Source: Hermatobates lingyangjiaoensis (taxonomy: Eukaryota > Arthropoda > Insecta > Hemiptera > Hermatobatidae). From it: a stretch of DNA of 64,000 nt. Under the pieces are notes generated by a model that did not search any database, was not told where the DNA came from, and worked only from the letters and a program-made list of their open reading frames with translations. The position numbers and the translations under genes were made by a program. The DNA is taken from assembly GCA_026182355.1 (NCBI GenBank), contig JAPFBL010000002.1:2728001-2792000 (forward strand). The letters are read 5' to 3'. Below are positions 46,091 through 57,970 of the stretch, in pieces (positions within the stretch are counted from its first letter, which is position 1; every line of letters begins with the position of its first letter).

Positions 46091-47239
46091 CTTTGTTAGC
46101 ATAACATTAAATCAAGAAAATAACACTAAAACTTCTGATTATAGAAAATTAATTTATCCGAAATACCCGAATCTTAACTTCTAATCATCCTTAGTTGAGT
46201 ATTCATTCTGTCCTACGTATTTGATTCTTTGGATCCTACACGTACTATATAAAAATGGTGAAAAATGGGTTCAAGAGACCTCAGACATGTAATCAGCAAA
46301 TTTTTGGAATACATTTTTCCGAGTAAATATTAGGCCTAGAGTAAAGGAAAATATTTTCTTCCCTCGGAAGAATAGTACAACCGTAATCAAGGTGCGATAA
46401 CACAGTATTTTTTTTAAACAGAACTCTGATTCATTAAACAATAGAACATATTCTAATAGTTATTTATTTATTCACTATTACAATTTTTTATTAAATTTAT
46501 ATTCTTTTAATCTTCTCTCACATTAGTCATTTTGTCCTACACAATGTTTTTAAGCGCTAATTGAATAATGTTTATATTAACTTTAATTAAATATTTTTCA
46601 TAAGTGAACTAAATTCAGTTCTATTCGTGAAGAAAAAAATATTCTCATTAATCGTAATTTATTATAAGTTATGAGTTTGTCTTAGACTAATAGCGTCCTA
46701 CTTAATTATTTACTCGCTTTAAGACTTACTTATGAATTGTGGCAAAATATAAATTTCAATTCACTTATGAAAAAATTGTTCTCATTAATTGAACTCTTAT
46801 TTGTTATTATGCATAATAGTTGTTACATTGTGGAAGTGGTAACCGTGTCAGCGTTGCAAGCTTTATTTTGTGAATGGAAAAGTAGTGGGTTGGGTCACAT
46901 GTTCTGTGAGAGTCTATGAAAACTGAACGAGAATTCTTCACCGTATTGGATTTACATATTTCTCTAAGTTTCATGGATGCGTTTTTACGATACGTTTTTA
47001 CTTCATCTACGAAGATAATTTAATAAGTACGTATTCCCATATTCATGTTAAACTTTAATTTTGTATATATATTTGTGAAAATTATTTTTTTATAACATCC
47101 ACTTTTAATAACAGTCCTGTAATTTTCTAAACTTTCCTAAAATTAGGAATTGTCGAGCATTCCTAATAGGTCTTTGTTTAGATTCTTGTTTCCTTGTTGG
47201 AAATAGATTTTTTCCGAGGATGCATTATTTATCTAGGTA
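46091..47239. other. AT-rich spacer
   Basis: No gene is seen. The + frame at 46737-46919 (GSGNRVSV-like in another frame) might be a remnant of a mariner N-terminus, but this is too weak to call. Confidence 0.45.
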
Positions 47240-47360
47240 ACTCCCTTTTCTGAGAGTTTCCGTTTACAAAAAGGAACACAGGGAGCCAGGTCAAGTGAGC
47301 ATGGGTTGTAACAGTAATTCATAAATCAATTTACGCAGTTTGTCACCAGCAGCTCCGAAT
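47240..47360 (-). pseudogene. mariner transposase C-terminal fragment
   Basis: On the minus strand one frame gives KLRKLIYELLLQ and, after a shift, NPCSLDLAPCVPF then KRKLSEKG. Together they match the KLREL-WE-L-HPPYSPDLAPSD-HLF segment of mariner/irritans transposases. The third catalytic position reads Val in place of Asp. It is a short relic, a different copy from 43930-44291. Confidence 0.6.
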
Positions 47361-49229
47361 GAATGTTCTCAAACTTTACCTTAGTGAATCAGCACTTTCT
47401 ACTCGTCAAAAAGGGCCTTTTTACTTAAATTTTGGATCAAACTAGTCAATAATTTCCTAAAGTATTTTTTTGTGTTTTTTTTTATTTTAAAACAATATGA
47501 CTGAGATGTTGTTCTCTGAATTTGGAAGATTATGGGCATAACTTTTGTTGTCTAGGGGGAAAATTCACCTGAAGGAACTATTTGTTCTGATGGTTGATTA
47601 GTGTTTCGTATATAATTATGAATTCATGTATTCCTATAAACGGCGTAAACTTGACATAAATAATCCTCGGAAAGTTGCTAAAATTGTTATAAACACAATA
47701 TCAGAACCGAAAGCCCCTTCACCTTGTCGATTCGCTTGTTATCCGCAGTGAGCAACCAGCGAGTAGACATTTTTTATTGGAAAAATTCCTGTTATCTATC
47801 AATTATTGTTTTCTTTGAAATACATATGACTTCTACTAATTTCCACACAGCCAACGGAAATATATAGGGTATGTATTTGGAAATATGTAGCCAAATAAGA
47901 TATATGGCTTAATGAACATTGAGTCATTAAACTTTTTCATCGATTTTCTAGAAACCATATATTCTTTGTCACCTACATGATTCACATCAGAACAGATACC
48001 ACGCTTGTATTAAATGAATAAATATTTAATATTTGTCATTGTTGGCGGTGGGAGGCCTCAATAAACAATGTCTAACTTCGTTTCTATATCGTCATATACT
48101 TTCACAGATAAATATACCTTCGGCATAAAATAAAAAAGTGAATGTTACTGCTTTCTTCTGTCTTAGTAAAACCTACTTTCCACTAACTATTATTTTCTTA
48201 TATCAAAGGCTACTGAATGCAAACTGAACTCTAAATTATTGTTAAATTAGTTTTGGCAACGTTTACGCGACTTTTACGATGTTGATATCAATTTTGCTTA
48301 GTGTCACCTTTTATATTAAAACATGTATTCCACTATTCTCATAGCATTATCTTCTGGTTTTCCCCAGATTTAAGCGAAGGGAAAAAAATCTTTCATATGG
48401 TTGAGCTACCAAGATTTGTTATGTCTTGGCTTGGCTACGGGTTATGTAAAAGTTATCTTTAGAGATTAAAAATGTTTAAAAAGTTTAAAAGGTAGTTTAA
48501 AAACTACCTTTTATTATAATTAATATAAGTGTAAACATTTCGTAGATTTTGTAGTTAGAGAATAAAATAGAATAAAACATTTTAGTTATATGGTTATGAT
48601 ATTGTATACCTTTTTGTGCTAGGTATGTAGGTATGCGTTTTAAAATGGTTTTAAAAGCAATTAATGGTGGCGTTTGGCATGAGTTTATGATGGAAGACTG
48701 ATTGGATTTGTGGGAATGAAAGGTTCAATGGGGTTTGAGCCAGAGAGAGGAGCATTCTATTAATCTGAGGATGAACCGAGTGGGCATAAAGCCCTTTGCG
48801 TCGGCCCGTCAGAATGCAGTCTACAGTGCAATGCCACGTTGCATTGTTACTCCACTCCGACTACCTCCAATCACATTCTGCTCGAGGAGTAATGAATAAT
48901 CAAACTCAATACTTATTTCAACCTAAATGCTTCATAATATGGCATAGCATTTTTCTGGTGACCAGGAAAGCACATACATATTATCCCACAGCAAAGCCTG
49001 TAGTTCTGATCTCTTTTGTCTCCAAGTATAGTCATTCAGGCACAAGAATTATAGAACGTAACTCTACGTTTTCCTTTCATTTGCTTTTTATATGGAACTA
49101 GACTACTGGGTCAACCAACACCTTCCTTTTTAATACAATCATGTTCACATAAATGCAGATAAACTCTAAATTAAGTAATTTCTAATAAAGAGGATAATGA
49201 ACATGTTTTTAAGACAGTTCTCTTTATTT
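47361..49229. other. Unassigned spacer
   Basis: A GC-balanced patch at 48730-48890 (CGTCGGCCCGTCAGAATGCA) opens a + frame to 49101 without any recognisable domain. At 48480-48515 a short inverted repeat AAAAGGTAGTTTAAAAACTACCTTTT forms a perfect hairpin. The rest is AT-rich. Confidence 0.45.
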
Positions 49230-49690
49230 CATTTTTTGTACAATTTGAATTTTCTAAAAAAAAAACTTTCATGTTTTGTTTCTGGTTGACCCTATTGAGA
49301 GCAACATGTAATTCGCCATGTTAAAATGCTATTTTACATAAATGAACTAAAACTTTCTGTACAGTCTCTCCTTGAGACTTATGAATAGTCATGGAAAATC
49401 CTAAATGAACTTGAAATTGAATCCATATAAAAGAATGCTATCCTTTTCAGATAAAAGAGTTTTCAATCTTGGAATTAAAACTATTTCCCCTTGACACCGC
49501 GATGAGATAATTTTATAATCAATGTCATTATCATAAAGCTCTTGTGTTATTAATCTTGTTCCATTACATAGGCGCGGTGGATCAATGTTTCTCATACATA
49601 TACATGACAGATGTTTCCTTTTTGAGTTCTAGCTTATGTTGGAGTAATCTAGACAACTCTAGTGAGTCAAGAAATACGTGGATTTTCTTC
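49230..49690 (-). pseudogene. Helitron helicase C-terminal relic
   Basis: The minus strand follows the end of the Pif1-like helicase of Helitron RepHel proteins. LELKKETSVMYM (about 49640) is the L-L--G-PVMLLRN lead-in. MRNIDPPRLCNGTRLITQEL (49595-) is the hallmark NIDP--GLCNGTRL block. CQGEIVLIPRL follows. A frameshift then gives SMTIHKSQGETVQK (about 49400-49360), helicase motif V with MTI-KSQGQT. HGELHVALNRV (about 49320-49285) is motif VI. One stop and at least one shift are visible. No Rep HUH motif or CTRR hairpin end was found in the neighbourhood. It is a truncated, inactive piece. Confidence 0.9.
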
Positions 49691-51060
49691 CTACTCAATT
49701 CGAGTTATATGACAAATTGTTTAATTTTTCCTGGAAATTATTAAATTAACCTATGATTAATTTCACTGTGTGTCTCATTAAATGGAACTTATATAGAATT
49801 TTCTGTGAGCAGTATTTGTAGGTAGGCGAATGAAGAGTAAATGTATTCAATACACTAATCAACATTATGTACGGATAAAATCTTCAGGCTAGGACTTTAA
49901 TTCCGACTAATTCTAATTTAATAGAATTATGCTATTAAGTTTTATTTAAGTTTCGTTTTGATCTGAAGAATTGTTCCTATTATTCCTTAATTTGTATATT
50001 TTATTTTGAATACTAATTTTGTTGTTGAAATCTAGAACAGCCACATTGTTTACATCAGCTATTGAGTCGCATAGATTGTGAGACTTGCACAGAACTGAAG
50101 CAGACTTCATGCCTCGATAGGGTGATTTCCTGTTGAATTATTCTTATTGTACTCTTCCTCAATTATCAAAGACTACTTCTTGAATGATCTGGCTCTTAAA
50201 TCAGTTATTGAAAGGTTGACGATATTTTTTGCGATGATAATCACGGGCAGGATGTTCGGTGGGGCCTCTTTGACTTTTCCTAAAAATGAGGAGCCTGGTG
50301 GAGTGCATGCAATATCTTAAGTATCAGTATATCCATGTCTGGGGTAGAGAAGGTTTGTACTTAATAATGATACCAATTAATTCAATTACTTATTGTGAAA
50401 TAACTACCCATCATTGTAGGTGTTTTTTTTTGGTGCCCTATGTCCTATGACATTTAGCGTTTAGTAAGTTCTGTGATTACAGTTTTTGTATCGTGGGCTA
50501 TATATATTTACAAGGTTTCAATTCCGTTTCAGTTTTATGTACAAATATTTATTGATTTTAATTTCTAGGTTCTTGATTTTTTTTTTAATTTTTTGTATGT
50601 TATGGTTATATTAAAAAAGAAATTATTTTGGTATTTCTAATTTTCAGGTTAGTATTCAACTTCAATTCAACGAGTCCTGATGAAGGAGGAAATAAGTGAG
50701 TACAAAGAGATTGTGTGTAGTAGTCTTAGGCTTATACACCCAAGTTTGCTAATTAATCCTGGTAACAGAGGGGAAATACAGGTCCACTGGTTAAGATGAT
50801 TCAAGCAGTTTTGTTAGACTCTTACTGAGTACTTCATTCAAAACTAAACAAAATTACAGGATTTTGATTGCAATTGGATTTTGATGTTAGGTGACTCATA
50901 TTTCACTGAAATTTAATCTGAAAATGTTAGTGTTCTAAGGTGCAATGTTGAAATAAAATATATACTTATATACTTAAAATGGAGTAATAAGTAAACCTAT
51001 TACAAATTTTACTGAATATTATTATAAATAATCGATAATACCTATATCTATATATACAAA
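49691..51060. other. AT-rich spacer
   Basis: No recognisable genes. TGATGAAGGAGGAAATAAG near 50678 is not part of a hammerhead-like core. Nothing repeats. Confidence 0.5.
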
Positions 51061-51805
51061 GATTTTATAATAAACACGTGAAACAGCAAGCAATGTTCAA
51101 ACCACAATAAGAAATGAGAAAAAGAAAGAGACTAAGATCTTTCAATCGTAACAAGAGGTCTATATCAGAGTCAAATGTCGCCTAAAACCAAAGAGGGACC
51201 TGAGTCCGGTGTTATTTATAAAATCCCGTGCAAAAATTGATATAAAATTTATATTGGTCAAACTGGTAAATCTTTAAAGATACGTAAAACAACACCAATA
51301 CAACGTAGCGGCTAGACAACAGAAAAGTAGCGGCTTGTTCTTGCATGTAAATAATGAAAATCATTTTATTGATTGGGCAGAAGCTAAATTTATTACCTAT
51401 GAAAAATTGATGTTGTTGACAAATATTATTGAGCCTGATTAAATTAATGTCTGATTAAATTTAATGATCAAATATTATAAACATTGGTAACGGGCTTTTC
51501 AAACTTGATTCCGTCTTGACGAGGGCAATAGTCTCATCGAAGAGGGTTGACAGCTGGCAGATAGTTTTTTACTGTTTTCCTGTACTCCTTTGTTTACCCT
51601 AAAATCTCTCCCTGGACAGACTATTGTCCTTTCCTGCACTTTACACCCTTTAAAATACCTCTCTTCCCTCCCAATCCTCTCAACTCTTACCAGCTGTTTC
51701 TACATTTTTGGTTTCAGTTGGGATTTGACTCTGACGAATACAGCTTATTACAGTTGAAAGGTCTTAGTATTTTTTCTCATTTCTTATTGTGGTTTGAACA
51801 TTGAT
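51061..51805 (+). mobile_element. Penelope-like element fragment: GIY-YIG endonuclease plus termini
   Basis: At 51061-51175 lies a terminal repeat: AAACACGTGAAACAGCAAGC, AAACCACAATAAGAAATGAG, ACTAAGATCTTTCAATCGTA. From about 51190 the endonuclease domain reads SGVIYKIPCKN, then KIYIGQTGKSLKIR, the GIY-YIG core, and LFLHVNNENHFIDWAEAKFI with TYEKLMLL. These are the H-N and E-K blocks of Penelope endonucleases. Stops and frame changes show decay. The 3' region 51490-51720 matches 16140-16345 in reverse. At 51720-51805 the terminal block returns in inverted orientation. Reverse transcriptase is absent, consistent with 5' truncation. Confidence 0.87.
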
Positions 51806-51844
51806 ATCTATTTGTTGAAACCACAATAAGAAATGGAGATTGTG

Positions 51845-52175
51845 ATTACTCCTGGTGATTGTGGTTAAGATAGTGATGTTGTATAGACCTTACTCCTGGT
51901 GATTGTGGTTAAGATAGCGATGTTATATAGACTACTCCTGGTTATTACTGTTGATATGGTGATGTTGCATAGACTTTACTCCTGTTATTGTTATTGTTGT
52001 TAATATTGTGATGTTGTATAGACTTTACTCCTGTTATTGTTATTGTTGTTAATATAGTGATGTTGTATAGACTTTACTCCTGATTATTGTTGTTAATATA
52101 GTGATACTGTATAGACTTTACTCCTGTTGACTGTGGCTCATATAGTGTAGTTGTATAAACTTACTACTGGTGTCC
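51845..52175 (+). repeat. Minisatellite, units of about 50-60 bp
   Basis: About six units share TATAGACTTTACTCCTG, a variable TTATTGTTATTGTTGTTAAT stretch, and AGTGATGTTGTATAGAC. Units range from about 48 to 58 bp because the TTATTG trinucleotide-like part expands. The array starts directly after the Penelope terminus. Confidence 0.85.
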
Positions 52176-54924
52176 TAAGTTTAATAGATTAAATTCTGTC
52201 TGGATTTGTGAATTGTAAATTAGTGATACTACTATAATCCAACCAGAGCACTATAATGCTTATAAGAGATATATAATTTTAGAACATCCAAAATATTCCT
52301 TTAAAATGAATTGCCGGCTGTATTTCTGTGCCCTCAGTTTTAGAGAATTATTTTCAACCCTTTATTATACTTTTTTGTAAAAAAATGAAAAATAATTTTA
52401 AAGAACTTTTTAAGTTTACCATTCTGTTACTAAATGTAGCGTTTCTTTGTTTGAAGGATTATCTATATTGCGTATATTTTGTCATTATAAAATATTGAAA
52501 AGATCATACATAAGATCTGACAGTGCTACTTTTAGAACTGCACTGTATTTGTTGGTTGCAGTAATATAGAATTAGAAGCCTGTTGAATTCCTTATTAAGC
52601 CATTGTAGTTTGGAATTTCATATCCCAAAGTCATGAATATTAATAAAAAGAGAAAGAAATGAATTTCTGCAGGAACTTGCTGCTTCATTAGTGAAAGTCA
52701 AAATATGTCATAATCATATGTTAGAAGTGAATTTCCATTTAAGTCCACGCATCACTTGGAGAGAGCCGCCCGTAATGAGTATTCTTGTTTTATTAGAAAC
52801 GGTTCTTTTAGTGTTCAATAAACCAGTGATGCGGATAGTTTTTTCACAGTCACCTACTTTGAAAATAAAAACAAATTTATGACAGCCGTTGACAATTTTC
52901 ATCGCATAGAAAAGGAATTGCAAAATTAGATAAATATAATATTAACAATAAAATGATCACTTATTTTAATAAATGTTATCCAACATGTTTACAAATAAAC
53001 GAGTTGTTGATTAGGAAAACATTCGGCTTATTTAATGATAATAAATTTGCTTTTTTTTTGACAAAATCGATGATTCTATATGTATGAACAACTTTTTTTA
53101 AGTATCGAAAAAGGAGTTAAAAAAGGAATCGTTTTAATGATTTTGAATATACCATATATAAAAGGCTTATGAGTTAATAAATATGGTAATATAAAAGTAA
53201 AATTACCAACTTTTATTTCTAGTTTTAAACATATTTATGTATTTTAGTTTATATATTTGTAAAACTAATGTTTATAGAATTGAACCAAAACGAACAAAAA
53301 TATTTTTTCTTTAGTGTTATGTGTGGTTGCTGTTAATCCCAATATAACACATGATCCAGAAGGCCATTGACTACTGTCATTCTCACTACATATGAAGAGA
53401 AATGACTGAGAGTCATTAACAAAATGTCCAGACTAGTGGACCTAATCTTACACTTAGTAACCACTGAAGAATCAACTAAAATTATACTGGACCCAGAGGT
53501 GTAGGATGGTAACAGAACTGTAAGTTATTGAAAAAAAAGGAAATGTACTTCACTTTTAAACAAAAAAAAAATATTTCGTATATAAAATAGCAGTGCTGTA
53601 AGAGAAGAATGGATGTAATTATTGAATTCAGATTCCTTTTAGTATTCAGCATTTTCTGTGTTCTTCTTCTTTTTTTATCCAGCTCCTTATTTAGAACAAT
53701 CGTGTTCTCAAAATCAAAAGGGTGTCGTTTAGTTAATGTGTGGAACGCATGGGCTATTGCGTTACTTTAACTTGTCTTCATTGAATAAAAATGTTGATAT
53801 AATCTTTCTTTCTGTAAAGAGCTTAACTCTTCACACTACCACTTATTACAGACTTTTCAATTTTGTTTTGTAACTTTTTTGTTTTTTTTTTCACTCAAGT
53901 TAGAAAACTATGATTTTTTAGCATACCTTTTATTATATAGTGCTAGCAATTGAAGGTATCAATAGTTACCCTAGCATTCTATAATCACAGAAATGTTAAA
54001 TAATTATTTTCTAGCTTAGAATTGTATAAGTTGGAATGCTTTGCTGCTCCCCGACCCACTACCGTAAGAGCAAGCAAAAATTATGGCAGTCTTATCAGTA
54101 GTAGTTCATTCTTAATCGTTAATTTTGAGCGTTTGTCAAGTAAATTAAGAGAATACCTTTTAAAAGAAGGAATCAAACATATTTACAAAATCTCGTACCC
54201 TCTAATTTTCCCAAAGCCTGATGTGAAAAAAGCATGATTTTCCAAGCAATCTTTGACATCTTGTGAAATTCGGAACGTTTTTCTAATCTACTATTGTTAT
54301 ATTTAGTAGTGGTCATAACTTGTTAAAGAATCTAGTCGATAGCTCTAAGAGAAGCCATATAAATTGTGTCTACACAGAATATCAAGCACTGATGTGGATT
54401 TGCCTGATTGGCAGGCAAAATTCTTCTCACCAGGATAAAATAACTTAAGTATTCTGTTGAAGAGAAGGTGGAAAAAATGTTTTTTTTTTGAAACACATTT
54501 GAAGCAAAAATCATTCAATTAACTAGGAAAAAGAAAACCAATTGGAATTTATATCTTTTGAAAGAAAAAGAACATTGTTGAAAGCACCCTCATAAAGAGC
54601 TGATCTGTTAAAAGAGTTTAGTCATCAATTAAATTGGATGAAGTTGTAACTAAAGGAACAGTCAAACACATTAAGACTAGTTACAATTAATTTAATTGGA
54701 ATAAACGCAGCAAATGCTGCCAATTTTCATACTACTTTAAACCAAATGACTTTCCCTGTTTTTCTTTATTTACTATTTGATATCAGTTGATCCCCGATGA
54801 CTTGTTATACAAAATACCTCAAAGTTTAAATCCCCTACTTTTTTTATTGTGAGTTACTTTAATATTTATATCACATATTATTGGCATAACTTTGCATATA
54901 TTTATAACAAATTTCTTAATGAAC
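52176..54924. other. AT-rich spacer
   Basis: No assigned gene. The overlapping frames at 52691-52923 lie in a GC-balanced patch (AGAGAGCCGCCCGTAATGAG) but neither strand gives a known domain. The + frame 54022-54237 ends IYKISYPLIFPKPDVKKA without family resemblance. Confidence 0.45.
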
Positions 54925-55011
54925 TCAGTTGTGATTTGACTCTGAAGAAGACCACTTGTTACGGTTACGGTTGAATGATCTTAGTCGTTTCTTATTGTGG
55001 TTTGGACGTTG

Positions 55012-55055
<44 letters not shown>

Positions 55056-55215
55056 CAATGATCAAACCACAATAAGAAAATGAGAAAACAAGACTAAGAT
55101 CTTTCAACCGTAACCGTAACAAGTGGTCTTCATCAGAGTCAAAAACTCAACTATTTTCTTATTGTGGTTTGATCACTGATTGTTATTTCACGTGTTTATG
55201 TGAAATCTTTTTATA
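54925..55215. repeat. Penelope-type inverted terminal repeats around an (AT)n array
   Basis: GACTCTGAAGAAGACCACTT on the left and AAGTGGTCTTCATCAGAGTC at about 55119-55138 are inverted partners. The (AT)n tract at 55016-55050 is the centre. The arms carry the shared AAACCACAATAAGAAA block. On the minus strand CTGATGA, GACC...GGTT and GAAAG occur in hammerhead-core order, though a GTTACG duplication lengthens the loop. The distal CACGTGTTTATGTGAAATC (about 55188-55206) matches 16352-16370. Confidence 0.75.
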
Positions 55216-55229
55216 TATATTACGTCTTA

Positions 55230-55695
55230 ACCATAATATGAAATTCAAAAATGGGACTCCGGTTTTTTAACCGTTTAAACTGCCCCTCCTCAAAGTTACA
55301 CAATGAATGAAGTTATAGGAGAAAGAGAAAATACGGTATGGTAGAAGAAGGGGTGAGAGTTATCTTAAAAGGTGTGAAAAGGAAGGAAACAGACTGCTAG
55401 GACTTTGTAAACAAAGAAGTTCAGGAACAAATGAAAAAAATCATTTTATATTGTTTGATGAAACCCTCTAGACAGGGTTATGCCTCTCTTTTATATAAAC
55501 TCTAATTTGAATAAACCTTTACTATTGTTTACGATATTTAATTTGCTAAATTTAATTAACTAAGACCAGACAATATTTTAGTAAGAACATTGATCTTTCG
55601 TACTTCTTCATTTTAGCTTCTGTCCAGTTCATATCATCATTTTTATTATTTATATGCAAATCTGAGACCATACTTAGATCTGTTATCGCGATTGA
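55230..55695 (-). pseudogene. Penelope GIY-YIG endonuclease C-terminal relic and 3' region
   Basis: The minus strand at about 55690-55575 reads DLHINNKNDDMNWTEAKMKK, YERSMFLLK, which aligns with LHVNNENHFIDWAEAKFI and TYEKLMLL of the element at 51061. The GIY-YIG core itself is not visible. Downstream, 55330-55450 (GTGAGAGTTATCTTAAAAGG) is a diverged version of the shared 3' region. It probably belongs to the same insertion as the reverse transcriptase piece at 56780-57062, split by the repeat array between them. Confidence 0.72.
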
Positions 55696-55854
55696 AGATT
55701 GTATTATTTAAAAAGAAATTTTAATTATTTACCTGCCTGACCTGTTCAAAGTTTATGACAACAATACAAGGAACTTGGTACATACCACTATACTCCGATT
55801 GGGACATTTATTTAATGAACAGAAAAAAATTTCCTTAAATAATTATAAAAATAT

Positions 55855-56195
55855 CATACCCAGTGGGTTAGCCCAAAGGCTTGTGTGCTCGCCAATGACA
55901 GTAGCACACATATCTTAAAAATAAATTAACAAAAAAATTTTGAATTTAAAATTTGTATAATATATACAATGGTAATAAAGTGAAGGTATGGATCCAGGGT
56001 AGCCAGTCGTTTGCGAGCTCGCCGATGACAGTAGTAAAAATTTACGAGTATTATATATAAATGTAACAAAAAAAAATTTAATTTAAAATTTGCCAAATAT
56101 GAACACTGGTAATAAAATAAAGGCATGGAGCCAGAGTAGCCCAGAGGCTTGCGTGCTCGCCGATGACAGTAGCGCAAATGTGTTAAAAATAAATA
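55855..56195 (+). repeat. Three-copy tandem repeat, period about 132-137 bp
   Basis: Three units begin near 55864, 55996 and 56133 with TAGCCCA-AGGCTTG-GTGCT, then CGCCGATGACAGTAG, an AT-rich filler containing AATTTAAAATTTG, and GGTAATAAA with GGCATGGA-CCAG. The start resembles a Pol III A box (TAGCCCAGAGG) but no B box follows. A minus open frame (55926-56177) is only this repeat read through. Confidence 0.8.
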
Positions 56196-56779
56196 TATAC
56201 TAACAAATACATACTAAACTACTACATTAGAGGTTAAAAATGAATAATTTTTTAGAAACAAACTTGAAGAAAACTCTCAGATAAAATACGAATGTTCTAA
56301 GGTAATATTATAAAGACACTATCCTTTTATTAATGTTATTTTATGTTAGGTTAATAAATTGAATATTTCAATTTACAAGTTTTGTTTGTTTTAAATATAA
56401 TTCATTAAATTGATATTTCATTTATTTATATGATAAAATAAATATTTTTTTTTACTTTTGAATCATTGTTAGTTTGCTAAATATACCTACTGTGTATATA
56501 TCTTGAATCATATTAAGAATACTACATCAAAAGGTTAGGCCATATAAGAATCTGTTTCCGTGCCTTAATAACAAGGAACAACAATTAAAATTATCCCTGT
56601 CAGTCATGTTCAGTGAATTAGTTTCAATACCTATTGTTATAATTTCTGAGTGACACAAAGGGTCATGGGTAGTCTAGTACCTACATAACACTCGTATACA
56701 TCAGAAAAAAGTTATATTGATGTTAAGATTACACGTAAGCCTAGGAAGTTGTCTAGGGACTGACTATGTGACAGAACTA

Positions 56780-57062
56780 TGAACTTAATTAATCTTATAA
56801 ATTTGGCAGTATAAGTTACTGGGGTGGGGTTAGTATTGGAGGAATGCAAACAATGTTGTCAACGTCAGGGCAACAAACTCTTAATGTTCTCAAAAACAAT
56901 GTCTAGAAAAAGATATCTTAACATATGACGGATGAACTATATAAAAATGAACATAAGCAAGGACATAGGTGTGTTTCCTAAAAACATTATATCCTCAGTC
57001 TTTAGGGGACCTATTGATTAGGACATCCAGGAAGCGCAATTTACGATTTACTTCATGTTCCA
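56780..57062 (-). pseudogene. Penelope-like reverse transcriptase C-terminal relic
   Basis: On the minus strand from 57060 downward the reading is RKLRFLDVLINRSPKD, then a YNVFRKHTY-like piece and YVHFYIVHPSYVKISFSRHC. These match the Penelope RT end: a LPFLDVLV block, the YRK-THTD-YL block and the HHPSHVK segment. Frames shift between pieces. The order relative to the endonuclease fragment at 55575-55690 is the expected RT then EN on the same strand. Confidence 0.78.
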
Positions 57063-57064
57063 TT

Positions 57065-57490
57065 ATGAATGTTATTGTAAAATGAATTTATTTTGCATTA
57101 ATAGCAGCTTCATTAATTAATTTGATAAAAAGGAATAATAAAACGGTTATAAAACTGTTTCTATAAGATTGTTTCTATAAAACTTTTATTATAAGACGAA
57201 TAATAAAACTGTTTCGTCACCTAAAAAAATGTGCAAATTTTTGTAGCTTGTGATGAAATTGATTGTGCCATAACCAACAATTATTATAGGTATGTAACTT
57301 TATTAGCTTTTAATAGATAGATTTTTATATTTATGAATAGATTTTAAAATTGTAGTTTCAATAAGTACTGGTATTACTCAGGAGGATTGAAAAGTAATTC
57401 CCAAATCTTTGGTTCGTAAGAACATATTTTTGTTTTGTTAACCAAACATTGCTTTGCTGGAAATAGAATTATATAGATCTTGAAGAGTTC
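57065..57490 (+). repeat. Local duplication, copy 1 (blocks A-B-C)
   Basis: Block A (about 57065-57130, TTTATTTTGCATTAATAGCA), block B (57206-57286, AAACTGTTTCGTCACCTAAA to CAACAATTATTA) and block C (about 57287-57490, ACTCAGGAGGATTGAAAAGT, AAATCTTTGGTTCGTAAGA) all recur at 58540-59048. Confidence 0.8.
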
Positions 57491-57613
57491 TTGGAATGAA
57501 ACACAGATACGATGTCTTTCGCTCAGTATTGGTTGAAGTAATGATCACTGTTCACCCTTATTTCTCTCTTCTTTATTGATCATTTCATTATTTATAAGCA
57601 AAATATGGCATTT

Positions 57614-57747
57614 CAGTTGGTTCTCGTATTTGGAAATTTCTGTTATTTGATAAACACTCTTAATGACTTGCCCTTCTGACGGCATAACAGTTGGTTCTCG
57701 TGAAACAGAAAGTTTCTGTTATTTGATAAGCACTTTTAATGACTTGC
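57614..57747 (+). repeat. Tandem repeat, 74-bp period, about 1.8 copies
   Basis: CAGTTGGTTCTCGT followed by TTTCTGTTATTTGATAA, CAC, TTTAATGACTTGC occurs at 57614 and again at 57688. The two copies differ by a few substitutions. Confidence 0.85.
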
Positions 57748-57970
57748 TGATCTGATTTATGTATATATTATGACAAAAATACAAAGAATTTTATTAGTAC
57801 CACTACACTCCGGTTCTCTAGGAAAGTATTGAAATAATGTGCTCACAAACACAGACATATAACATTATTGTACCGAATTACCATTAAAACATTAATTTGT
57901 TATTACTGACAAGTTTGATAATAATTTTGCCTAAATAGTGTAAGGTGAGTGAATGTTATTTATTTTGCAG

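Noticed and set aside
46737..47000. Possible mariner N-terminal region on +
   Set aside because: Only a few residues resemble the helix-turn-helix of such transposases, and they need two frame changes, so chance cannot be excluded.
55926..56177. 83-codon minus frame with a repeated CHRRARK peptide
   Set aside because: It is a read-through of the tandem repeat. The internal duplication of the peptide follows the DNA period, so it is not evidence of a protein.
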